Numbered from the stretch's first letter, positions 1-6,243 are shown. The stretch: DNA of 6,338 nucleotides from CAZJDM01 sp964544765 (GCA_964544765.1 CAZJDM010000218.1:1-6338), one strand, 5' to 3'. Notes: a model not told the origin generated them from the letters alone. Numbers and translations are program-made.

Positions 1-357
1 ATCAAGTATCGCAAACGTCTTTTTAATGAAAAAGAAAACTTTTTAAATAATGAAACCCTTAAAATAGAACCCTTTCTGGATCAAATAAAAGAATTATTTG
101 ATGAGTCTACCTCTATGCTCTCTCTAGCTGGAGATACATCCATAGAATCAGTCGAGTCTATTTATAAACACTTAAACAAGCAGGCTAATAAAATAAAAGA
201 AACTTATTTGGATCAGGTATTGTACCAAGTTAAAGAAGACAAATTAACTCCTATAGGTTCACTTAGTATTAGTGATTTGATAGTTGCCTTACGTCGGATA
301 AAAAATCATTCGCTTAACATAGCCCAGGCTGCCGCAGGCGGAAAAAAAGCTCATTAA
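1..357 (+). CDS. C-terminal part of a PhoU-like domain protein, probably a Na+/phosphate cotransporter (5' end outside window)
   Basis: The frame is open from base 1, so these 118 codons are the 3' end of a longer gene. The ATG at 115 lies in the middle of a helical stretch, has no SD, and is not the start. The visible protein is hydrophilic and helical, with many Lys and Glu. It ends in LRRIKNHSLNIAQAAAG, which resembles the PhoU helix signature (R-I-x-x-H-x-x-N-I-A-E). PhoU-like domains form the cytoplasmic C-terminus of bacterial Na/Pi cotransporters (NptA/PNaS family), and PhoU itself is a phosphate-signalling protein. The transporter is my preferred reading, but no membrane part is visible to prove it. 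The gene converges on purU and their stop codons overlap by four bases. Confidence 0.6.
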   Translation: MKYRKRLFNEKENFLNNETLKIEPFLDQIKELFDESTSMLSLAGDTSIESVESIYKHLNKQANKIKETYLDQVLYQVKEDKLTPIGSLSISDLIVALRRIKNHSLNIAQAAAGGKKAH

Positions 358-1244
358 TCGAAAATAACAGTACGCTGATTGTATGTTAAGATTTTAAATT
401 GAATATGACGCCAAATTGATCGTGCTAAAACAATTTTTTCAAGATCCTGTCCCTTGCGAATTAAATCAGCAACTGAATCTCGATGTGTAACTCTAATAAC
501 ATCCTGTTCAATAATAGGCCCTTGATCCAATTCCGCTGTTACATAATGGCTGGTGGCTCCTATTATCTTTACACCTCGTTTGTAGGCAGAATGATAAGGT
601 TTCGCACCTGGAAAAGCTGGTAAAAATGAATGATGAATATTAATAATTCTATTAGGATACTGGTTAACAAAATCGCTACTGAGAATTTGCATATATCTAG
701 CCAGCACAATAAAATCAATTTGATATTTTTTTAAAAGCTCAATTTGTCGTTGTTCCTGCTCCAATTTATTTTGTTGATTAGTAGGCAAGTGATAATAAGG
801 AACCTTAAACTGATTGGCTACTTCTTGCAAATCAGTGTGATTACTAATTATTAGTGGTATTTCCACCGGCCAGGCTCCCGACTGATATCCCGAAAGAATA
901 TTGTAAAGACAATGAGGTAATTTTGAAACAAAAATAGCCATGCGTAATATGTCATCGGAAAAATGTAGACTCCAATCTAAATCAAGTTGATCACCTATAA
1001 TAGTCTTAAAGCATTCAGAAATTTTGTCTTCCGGAATATTAAATCCATTAAGTTCCCATTCAACCCGCATGAAAAATACTTGGTGTTCAGCATCTACATG
1101 TTGATCCAGATAAGTTATATTTCCTTTATTATTGAATATAAATTCCGAAATCATTGCAACTAAACCTTTTCGGTCCTTACAACGAATAAGTAATCTGACT
1201 TTTCTTTTTTCTTTTGATAAATTATTTGGTATATTATTTTCCAC
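354..1244 (-). CDS. purU: Formyltetrahydrofolate deformylase PurU
   Basis: Cytoplasmic enzyme that hydrolyses 10-formyl-THF to formate and THF, balancing one-carbon pools and supplying formate for purine synthesis. It has 296 residues against about 280 in E. coli. The extra length is a ten-residue N-terminal extension before the ACT domain (about 15-93, beginning KVRLLIRCKDRKGLVAMI). In E. coli this domain mediates methionine activation and glycine inhibition. The formyltransferase-fold domain (about 100-290) carries NIHHSFLPAFPGAKPYH and ATSHYVTAELDQGPIIEQD. By family knowledge the catalytic triad is Asn202, His204 and Asp240, and the His-Asp spacing of 36 equals that in GART formyltransferase. 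The start is GTG at 1244, preceded by AAAAGG; no ATG lies upstream in frame. The gene follows the EEP gene on the same strand after 108 bases with no terminator visible, so co-transcription is possible. The C-terminus overlaps the stop of the convergent gene. Confidence 0.96.
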   Translation of the reverse strand: MENNIPNNLSKEKRKVRLLIRCKDRKGLVAMISEFIFNNKGNITYLDQHVDAEHQVFFMRVEWELNGFNIPEDKISECFKTIIGDQLDLDWSLHFSDDILRMAIFVSKLPHCLYNILSGYQSGAWPVEIPLIISNHTDLQEVANQFKVPYYHLPTNQQNKLEQEQRQIELLKKYQIDFIVLARYMQILSSDFVNQYPNRIINIHHSFLPAFPGAKPYHSAYKRGVKIIGATSHYVTAELDQGPIIEQDVIRVTHRDSVADLIRKGQDLEKIVLARSIWRHIQFKILTYNQRTVIFD

Positions 1245-1254
1245 TGTTAATGAA

Positions 1255-1260
1255 CCTTTT
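1255..1260 (-). promoter_or_regulatory. SD that sets the GTG start of purU
   Basis: On the minus strand AAAAGG lies ten bases upstream of the GTG at 1244. No in-frame ATG occurs near the N-terminus of the ACT domain, so this GTG is the best start. The spacing is slightly long but workable. Confidence 0.6.
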
Positions 1261-1307
1261 GATATTTCAAACTACCTATACACCGTATAATCGAAATAGA
1301 ATTACAT

Positions 1308-1336
1308 ATTATCATGCTATATATAATAGTATTGAA
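1308..1336 (-). promoter_or_regulatory. Possible sigma70-type promoter for purU
   Basis: On the minus strand TTCAAT (1331-1336) is followed, after 17 bases, by GATAAT (1308-1313), five of six matches to the -10 consensus. The -35 match is weak. Transcription would begin near 1301, giving a leader of about 57 bases. The rest of the 108-base gap contains no GC-rich hairpin with a T run, so read-through from the EEP gene is equally possible. Confidence 0.3.
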
Positions 1337-1352
1337 CAAGGGTAAAGAATTT

Positions 1353-2549
1353 TTAATTTTTGGCAAAAGTAAATAAAATAGGGAAATGATCTGAACCTGC
1401 TAGTGGAAGCATGACTGTACGACCTTGAATTAAATCATTAGTAAATACATAATCAAGTTGCATTCCTGGAATATCCTGCCTCTTATTAGTAAGACAATCT
1501 AATCCAAAAGTTGGAAAGGTTGGCCAGACAACTTCTGAGGGATTTATAAGGATATTAGTAATATCGCTATATCCTTGTGAATAGAGAGTATAAAAGTTCT
1601 CATTAACGACCGGTAAACTCATAAGATTAAAATCACCAATCATCAGATAACCTAATTGATTCAACTGATCAATATTTTCCTGATATGCTTCAAGTAGATA
1701 AGTTAATTGATTGGTAAGAGGATTTCCTCTTTGAAATAGCACATCATAAACTAAAGGTATCTTCTTAAGAAGTTTCTTAGCATATCTATAACTAAATTTT
1801 TCAACAATAGGATTGTTTCTATTAGTTTTCCAAGGATGAATCAAGTGTACAGGAGTCATCTGAAATAAAGCTCTCTTTCGTTGTGAATCAAAAAACTTAA
1901 GAACATAAAAGGTACGGTTAAATACTCTAGGATATAGTTCATCTACATACATTGACCTAATTTGCTGACGATAAATTTTCTTTTGAGGTTCATTCATGCC
2001 TGGAGGATCCCAATCTAAAGGCTTTTGTATAACTTTATTAAAGGGGTATTTAGACAGAACTAAAAAACCATAATCAGGCTTCTGACTCTTATACGTAAAA
2101 AGAGCATGGTAAGGATAAATTCTTTTAAGCAAGTCTTGAACTTCCATAGTAATGGCTGGCCTATAAAACTCACCTAAAACAATTATATCTGGGGATGAAT
2201 GACGAGGTAAATACGTTAATAACACTAAATTATACTCTAAAACACTGTAATAATTAAATGTACGATTTCGTTTTTTGGTATCAAAATTCTGCTCTCCCGC
2301 AATGTTCCACCATAATATCTGAATATTATTACCTTCCCTCTTATGCGAAGGTAGATAAAATATATCTTGCCAATTATTTCCCCTAGGTTCAACCACAAAA
2401 CCGGACTCTGTAGTTTGAAAATATTTCTGGCAAAAACCCAAATGACTTTGATTAAATCTCATCAAACTTGGAGATTTTGTAGTCAAAAAGGCAAAAAATA
2501 CCACTATAAAAGATAACAACCTCAAGGGCCAAAATCTAATTCTAAACAT
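1353..2549 (-). CDS. Membrane-anchored or exported endonuclease/exonuclease/phosphatase (EEP) superfamily protein
   Basis: A metal-dependent phosphoesterase fold (DNase I / AP endonuclease / sphingomyelinase superfamily); the substrate is unknown. The EEP motifs appear in order and intact: WWNIAG (Asn82, metal), LGEFYRP (Glu127, metal), GFLVLSKYPF (161-170), TPVHL (His235), GDFN (Asp306 and Asn308, catalytic), LDYVF (Asp366) and GSDHFP (Asp387-His388, general base pair). Roles are inferred from family knowledge. Residues 1-25 contain basic residues, then a hydrophobic run (FWPLRLLSFIVVFFAFL) without a lipobox Cys, so it is a signal peptide or single membrane anchor, putting the catalytic domain in the periplasm or outside. 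At 398 residues it is longer than a bare EEP domain; about 170-300 forms a large insertion rich in basic and aromatic residues. The ATG at 2549 is preceded by AGGG seven bases upstream. It is divergent from the lipoprotein gene and upstream of purU. Confidence 0.88.
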   Translation of the reverse strand: MFRIRFWPLRLLSFIVVFFAFLTTKSPSLMRFNQSHLGFCQKYFQTTESGFVVEPRGNNWQDIFYLPSHKREGNNIQILWWNIAGEQNFDTKKRNRTFNYYSVLEYNLVLLTYLPRHSSPDIIVLGEFYRPAITMEVQDLLKRIYPYHALFTYKSQKPDYGFLVLSKYPFNKVIQKPLDWDPPGMNEPQKKIYRQQIRSMYVDELYPRVFNRTFYVLKFFDSQRKRALFQMTPVHLIHPWKTNRNNPIVEKFSYRYAKKLLKKIPLVYDVLFQRGNPLTNQLTYLLEAYQENIDQLNQLGYLMIGDFNLMSLPVVNENFYTLYSQGYSDITNILINPSEVVWPTFPTFGLDCLTNKRQDIPGMQLDYVFTNDLIQGRTVMLPLAGSDHFPILFTFAKN

Positions 2550-2614
2550 ATCACAGCCCTAACATATTTACCATTTTAGCTCTACAAAAAAAATCTTAAA
2601 TGAACATTTGTTAC

Positions 2615-2628
2615 ATTCAAATTTGAAT
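2615..2628. repeat. Perfect 14-bp palindrome, possible operator
   Basis: ATTCAAATTTGAAT reads identically on both strands, with 7-bp arms and no central spacer. It lies about 65 bases upstream of the plus-strand -35. Its centre is about 45 bases upstream of the possible minus-strand -10 at 2573-2578. This position would suit a dimeric regulator acting on either or both divergent genes. The regulator is not identifiable here, and AT-rich DNA can produce such palindromes by chance. Confidence 0.4.
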
Positions 2629-2692
2629 AGGGAAAATTAGTTTTTTGCAACTTTTTTATTCGCCATATATTTTCACTAATATTTTTTTATAT

Positions 2693-2721
2693 TTGACAAT
2701 AATGTCCATATATTATATGTT
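2693..2721 (+). promoter_or_regulatory. Sigma70-type promoter of the lipoprotein gene
   Basis: TTGACA (2693-2698), a perfect -35, is followed after 17 bases by TATGTT (2716-2721), a four-of-six -10. Initiation near 2728 would give a leader of about 110 bases before the GTG at 2839. This promoter also argues against translation of the short open frame that begins upstream of it at 2645. Confidence 0.55.
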
Positions 2722-2743
2722 CTTAATTCCTATATATCGAAGT

Positions 2744-2779
2744 GAGTTTGTTGTTTATGCAGCAAATTTCTTAATTTTT
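2744..2779 (+). promoter_or_regulatory. Leader hairpin followed by a T-rich tract (possible attenuator)
   Basis: TTTGTTG (2747-2753) pairs with CAGCAAA (2760-2766) around the loop TTTATG, seven pairs with one U-G wobble. The stem can extend three more pairs, two of them wobble. It is followed by a T-rich stretch that ends in TTTTT at 2775-2779. The shape recalls an intrinsic terminator, but the stem is weak and the T run begins several bases after it. It sits inside the predicted leader of the lipoprotein gene, so attenuation is conceivable. Confidence 0.25.
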
Positions 2780-2824
2780 CAAAATATTAAAATATTCCTA
2801 GAAAATGAAACCGTTAACTTCTTA

Positions 2825-2830
2825 AGAGGG
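2825..2830 (+). promoter_or_regulatory. SD that sets the GTG start of the lipoprotein gene
   Basis: AGAGGG lies eight bases before the GTG at 2839. Starting there gives a complete lipoprotein signal peptide. The next in-frame ATG, codon 66, would remove the signal peptide and half of the first repeat. Confidence 0.75.
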
Positions 2831-2838
2831 TGTAAACA

Positions 2839-3297
2839 GTGATAAAAATTAGAGAACTAGTAATTCTATCCATTTTAAGTTTCTCAATTAGTTGCGGAAA
2901 TCCCCCATATCTTACCAATTTAAATTCTAAATTAAATACAACAAATAGTTCCTCCCCCACGTCATTACCCTTGGACATAAATGACTGTTTTACCAAAGCC
3001 GAACAACAACAACCTCAATACGAAATTGATCGAATGAAAGCCAGATGTGTCCTTTTTTCTATGACTAGACACAAAGTTACTTTTGATACGTGTTTTGCTA
3101 AAGCTAAGTTGATTTCAACTCCAAGACTAGCGGACATAGCCAAAGCTGCCTGTATTACCTATGGGTTAAAAACCTTCCAAATGCCAAAAGACAATTGTGC
3201 TCAATATGCCAAGCAAATAAAAAACATTGATCTTTTAAAGCGTATGCAAGGAATATGCAAAAATCCTTTCTTGATTCATATAAAACTAAAAAAGTAA
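2839..3297 (+). CDS. Small lipoprotein with three 35-residue cysteine-paired repeats, function unknown
   Basis: A 152-residue protein I do not recognise. Residues 1-18 form a lipoprotein signal peptide (MIKIRE, a hydrophobic run, then FSIS) with Cys19 as the likely lipidated residue. The -3 residue is Ser rather than Leu, so the lipobox is relaxed. Gly20 at +2 predicts outer-membrane sorting by the Lol rule. A Ser/Thr/Asn/Pro-rich linker (about 20-45) follows. Three repeats of exactly 35 residues then fill 46-150. Each has Cys at its fifth and twenty-fifth positions: C50/C70, C85/C105 and C120/C140. Repeats one and two share CFxKA, and the second Cys follows a helix-like segment (RMKARC, IAKAAC, RMQGIC). 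Three disulfide-clamped helical hairpins in the oxidising periplasm are a reasonable inference. Such repeats often serve as binding scaffolds. The protease gene follows 114 bases downstream on the same strand. Confidence 0.85.
   Translation: MIKIRELVILSILSFSISCGNPPYLTNLNSKLNTTNSSSPTSLPLDINDCFTKAEQQQPQYEIDRMKARCVLFSMTRHKVTFDTCFAKAKLISTPRLADIAKAACITYGLKTFQMPKDNCAQYAKQIKNIDLLKRMQGICKNPFLIHIKLKK
2974..3288 (+). repeat. Three tandem 105-base units coding for 35-residue cysteine repeats
   Basis: The units are 2974-3078, 3079-3183 and 3184-3288, corresponding to residues 46-80, 81-115 and 116-150. Cys positions are in exact register, giving C-x19-C-x14-C-x19-C-x14-C-x19-C. Conserved features around them are Asp near the first Cys (DINDC, TFDTC, PKDNC), Lys-Ala or Ala-Lys three to five residues after it, and a hydrophobic/basic helix before the second Cys. 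Nucleotide identity between units is low, so the duplication is old and kept by selection on the protein rather than being a recent DNA expansion. Confidence 0.8.
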
Positions 3298-3328
3298 CAC
3301 GGAAAGTGCATAAAAATAATATTCTTCC

Positions 3329-3357
3329 TTGAGTTGATATGAATCTTTTACTAGATT
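3329..3357 (+). promoter_or_regulatory. Possible promoter of the M16 protease gene
   Basis: TTGAGT (3329-3334) and TAGATT (3352-3357) are separated by 17 bases, each matching four of six consensus positions. Transcription would begin near 3364, just before the leader hairpins at 3367. There is no convincing terminator after the lipoprotein gene, so read-through from its promoter may also contribute. Confidence 0.35.
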
Positions 3358-3366
3358 AGAGTGGTT

Positions 3367-3404
3367 GATGAGAAAGTTCTGCTCATCGCTTTCTAATGAA
3401 AGGA
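3367..3404 (+). promoter_or_regulatory. Leader of the protease gene with mutually exclusive hairpins over the SD
   Basis: The SD AAGGA (3400-3404) lies seven bases before the ATG at 3412. Three pairings are possible. GATGAG (3367-3372) pairs with CTCATC (3382-3387), six perfect pairs. CTTTC (3389-3393) pairs with GAAAG (3398-3402) around TAAT, five perfect pairs that cover most of the SD. AGAAAG (3371-3376) pairs with CTTTCT (3389-3394), six perfect pairs. The third excludes the other two, so one fold hides the SD and the other frees it. The stems are short, and a weak RNA thermometer or chance are alternatives. Confidence 0.4.
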
Positions 3405-3411
3405 TCAATTT

Positions 3412-6243
3412 ATGCCCAAAATAACTTTCGTAATATCTATAATATCCCTGACCTCACTTATTTTTTTTAATAGTTGTACCACTTTTCGTCATTCAACATC
3501 CTCAACTAATAAAAATAAGCGAGTCTCTCGAACCTTAATTCTAAATAATAAATTGGAGGTTTATTTAATTAGTGATCCCACGGCCAAAACTTCCGCCGCT
3601 GCTTTAGATGTTAAATTCGGATGTTTGGAAGATCCCAAAAATTATCAAGGTTTGGCTCACTTTATAGAACACACTTTATTTAACCAAAATAAAAAATACC
3701 CTAAGTTAAGTGAACTTGATAATTACCTACCGGCTCATCAAGGTGATTCCAACGCATCAACTATGTTGGAACATACCAACTACTATTTCTATGTAAATCA
3801 TGATGCCTTAGAAGGTGCCTTGGATAGATTTGCTCATATGTTCATTGATCCTATTTTCAATCCACAAAATATCCAGAGGGTTCTTAAATCCATTAATTCT
3901 GAATATCAAAAAAATATGCAAAGTGAATGGAGTAGAACCCAAGAGGCCCTAAAAGCTCTTTATAAAAAGGATCATCCCCGAAAGGCCTTCTGTATTGGCA
4001 ATAAAGACAGTCTAAAGAATATAAATATGGAAGTAGTCTCAGAAAAATTTAAAAAATATTATTCCGCTAACAATATGAAATTGGCAATTATCAGTCGAGT
4101 ACCTATTGTTCAATTGGAAAAATGGGTAGAAGATAAATTCTCGTTAATACCCAATTACAATCGACCATCAATTTCACACGATCATGATTATATTGTTAAG
4201 TCAAAACTACCTCAACTGATTAAAGTAAAATCCTTAAAAGATATAAAAACACTAGAATTGGTTTTTCAAGTTCCCGACTCGGATAAATACTGGCAAGCAA
4301 AGCCCCACGAAATTCTGACTTTCCTAATTGGGCATGAAGGAAAGGGTTCCTTATTATCATTGCTAAAAAAGAAGAATTTAGCAACCTACCTGTATGCTTA
4401 TAATCATACCATAGACTACCATGGAGAACTGAAATTTAGCTTAAAGATTACTAAACATGGACTTAAAAACATCAAACAGATTATTGAATTATTTTTCTCC
4501 TATATAAATATGATTAAAAAAGAGGGTTATAAGAAATATGTTTATCATGAAAATCGCAAAATGAATCAATTATATTTGAAATACAAAGAATTAAAGGAGG
4601 GGACCGACTTAGTGAGTTATTACGCTCAATTGATGCATCAACATCGCCCCTTAAAAATTGAATCAAACACTTTTTTAATTCACAAATACTCTAAAGAAGA
4701 TTTCGATTTATATATATCACGACTAACCCCCAATAATATGCGAGCTATTTTATCAACCCCCTCAGTGAAAACTAATAAAACCACCCAATATTATAATACT
4801 AAATACAGCGCTCAAAGCTGGAGCAAAAGCCAAGCTAAGAAATGGCAAAGAGTGAAAATCCACCCCGAATTACATTATCCCGAGCCCAATAAATTTATAC
4901 CTAAAGATTTATCATTACTAAAAACCGATAAGCGTGACCAACCATATGCACTTATTAAAGATCACCGAGGAATTTTTTGGTTCCAGCAAGATCATCACTA
5001 CCAATTACCCAAGGCCAAAGTATATTTAAAATTATTCAGCAACAAAATTAGCCGCTCAGCCAAAAACACTTTACTTACTATATTATATACTCAAGCCATA
5101 AGTGAAAGTTTGAATGAATGGAAATACCCTATCACGATGGCAGGTTTAAGGTATGATATATCATCTGATAGTGAAGGTATCATTCTCAGTTTTAATGGCT
5201 ACTCAGAGCATATACCCATGCTAATGACGGAAGTTATATCTAGACTAAAAGATATAACCATTAATAAAAAAATTTTTAAAGCAATAACCTCTAAGTTAAA
5301 ACGAAAAATTGCTAATCAGGATTTCGATCACGCTTATGTTCAATCATATCGTATGGCTAACCATATTTTTTACGATCCTTCTTTTCTCCCCAAATCCTAT
5401 CGTAATTTGATTCCCAAAATCAAACTTAGCCAAGTTAAGAATTTTATCAATCAACTTTATAAGGAAGTTGCTTTTGAGGGTCTAGCCTATGGCAATTTAG
5501 AAGCCGAAACCATAAAGAAAGTGGTAGATAGAGTTATAGATTCATTAGGAGCCAAGGTTTTACCAGCAGCACGAATTAAGAAACACAGAAGTATTAAACT
5601 AAAAGCTAAAGATAAAATGGCTTATTCTTTTCAAACTAAATCTAATAACAATTCGTGGTTAAAATTTATTCAGGTGGGTAATAGGAGTAAAAAACTCAAT
5701 GCTATAATTCGTCTGATAACCACTCATTTAGATCCACTATTCATGAAAGAATTAAGGTTCCGCCAACAATTAGGATATATTATTTGGATGGATAAATTTT
5801 ACCAAGAAAAAGCGCTTGGGGTTTTAGCTATAGTGGAATCTGAAAGATTTTCCTCTCTTGAACTATCCAAACGAATCACCACTTGGCACCAGGGAGAAGG
5901 ACAAAAATTGATGGAACAAATAACTGACCAACAATTGGCTACTTATAAAAAAGCCATGATTACTCAATTCAAACAAAAAAAGGCCAAGATGTCCGATCAT
6001 TTTATGGAACTAAAGTTCCAAGCTTTCATTATGAATGGAGAATTTGATTTCTATGGTAAATTAATAGAGGCTACTAATTCGGTAACCAAAAAGGATCTTA
6101 TAAATACCTACAAACATGCTTACCTAAACAGTCCTTACCTTTCTATTTACTTTTCCAAGACCGGCCAAAAACTGGTCCGTCCCCGTAATGAAACTTTAAT
6201 AAGCGATATTAAGAAATTTAAAAATGCCCACGAAAAATATTAA
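3412..6243 (+). CDS. Lipid-anchored M16A metalloprotease (insulinase/pitrilysin family)
   Basis: A zinc peptidase of 943 residues; family members cut small unfolded peptides inside a closed two-bowl chamber. Length is close to E. coli pitrilysin (962), and the sequence is closest to insulin-degrading enzyme (IDE). Residues 1-21 are a lipoprotein signal ending FFNS before Cys22, with Thr at +2, so outer-membrane anchoring on the periplasmic side is likely. The inverted zinc motif HFIEH gives His83, His87 and catalytic Glu86; the third ligand Glu164 lies 77 residues after His87, as in pitrilysin. Other IDE-like landmarks are NKKYP, SNAST, EHTNYYFYV, LEGALDRFA, LIGHEGKGSLL (305-315) and LRFRQQLGY, with Arg782 and Tyr789 matching the substrate-binding Arg and Tyr of IDE. 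The four M16 domains appear complete. One oddity is Val157, where relatives have a conserved Glu. Start: ATG with AAGGA seven bases upstream. It follows the cysteine-repeat lipoprotein gene, a possible functional partner. Confidence 0.94.
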   Translation: MPKITFVISIISLTSLIFFNSCTTFRHSTSSTNKNKRVSRTLILNNKLEVYLISDPTAKTSAAALDVKFGCLEDPKNYQGLAHFIEHTLFNQNKKYPKLSELDNYLPAHQGDSNASTMLEHTNYYFYVNHDALEGALDRFAHMFIDPIFNPQNIQRVLKSINSEYQKNMQSEWSRTQEALKALYKKDHPRKAFCIGNKDSLKNINMEVVSEKFKKYYSANNMKLAIISRVPIVQLEKWVEDKFSLIPNYNRPSISHDHDYIVKSKLPQLIKVKSLKDIKTLELVFQVPDSDKYWQAKPHEILTFLIGHEGKGSLLSLLKKKNLATYLYAYNHTIDYHGELKFSLKITKHGLKNIKQIIELFFSYINMIKKEGYKKYVYHENRKMNQLYLKYKELKEGTDLVSYYAQLMHQHRPLKIESNTFLIHKYSKEDFDLYISRLTPNNMRAILSTPSVKTNKTTQYYNTKYSAQSWSKSQAKKWQRVKIHPELHYPEPNKFIPKDLSLLKTDKRDQPYALIKDHRGIFWFQQDHHYQLPKAKVYLKLFSNKISRSAKNTLLTILYTQAISESLNEWKYPITMAGLRYDISSDSEGIILSFNGYSEHIPMLMTEVISRLKDITINKKIFKAITSKLKRKIANQDFDHAYVQSYRMANHIFYDPSFLPKSYRNLIPKIKLSQVKNFINQLYKEVAFEGLAYGNLEAETIKKVVDRVIDSLGAKVLPAARIKKHRSIKLKAKDKMAYSFQTKSNNNSWLKFIQVGNRSKKLNAIIRLITTHLDPLFMKELRFRQQLGYIIWMDKFYQEKALGVLAIVESERFSSLELSKRITTWHQGEGQKLMEQITDQQLATYKKAMITQFKQKKAKMSDHFMELKFQAFIMNGEFDFYGKLIEATNSVTKKDLINTYKHAYLNSPYLSIYFSKTGQKLVRPRNETLISDIKKFKNAHEKY

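Larger units (their letters stand above)
2550..2838. other. Divergent intergenic region between the EEP gene (-) and the lipoprotein gene (+)
   Basis: 289 bases of very AT-rich DNA with no credible gene. From left to right it holds: a possible minus-strand -10 for the EEP gene (TAAAAT on the minus strand, 2573-2578, without a good -35); the inverted repeat AACA-TT-TGTT (2603-2612); a perfect 14-bp palindrome (2615-2628); a plus-strand promoter (2693-2721); a leader hairpin followed by T-rich sequence (2744-2779); a tandem 8-bp repeat AAAATATT (2781-2796); and the SD of the lipoprotein gene (2825-2830). Confidence 0.6.

Noticed and set aside
329..348. GC-rich hairpin next to a run of seven A residues near the purU/phosphate-gene junction, considered as a terminator or frameshift site.
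   Set aside because: On the plus strand the hairpin is followed by A rather than T. On the minus strand the T run precedes the hairpin, so it cannot be an intrinsic terminator in either direction. A -1 slip at A-AAA-AAA would only change a few last residues and has no supporting downstream structure.
115..357. Separate 80-residue gene starting at the ATG at 115.
   Set aside because: The same frame is open back to base 1 with similar helical composition, and no SD precedes the ATG. It is the tail of a longer gene.
1308..1340. AT-rich inverted segments (CTAT...ATAG) between the EEP gene and purU, considered as a terminator.
   Set aside because: The arms are four to five A-T-rich pairs with no T run after them. 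A weak promoter for purU explains the same bases better.
2602..2614. GAACATTTGTTAC, which resembles a Gram-positive LexA box.
   Set aside because: It mismatches the consensus at several positions, the organism looks Gram-negative, and no SOS gene is adjacent.
2645..2842. Open frame of 65 codons starting TTG and overlapping the lipoprotein GTG by GTGA, which looks like translational coupling.
   Set aside because: The product is a Phe/Ile/Tyr-rich string typical of untranslated AT-rich DNA. The TTG has only a distant purine run upstream. The good promoter at 2693-2721 lies inside the frame, so the transcript would begin after its plausible starts.
2814..2996. Minus-strand open frame of 60 codons.
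   Set aside because: It is antisense to the start of the lipoprotein gene, which has a good SD and signal peptide. It shows no recognisable domain.
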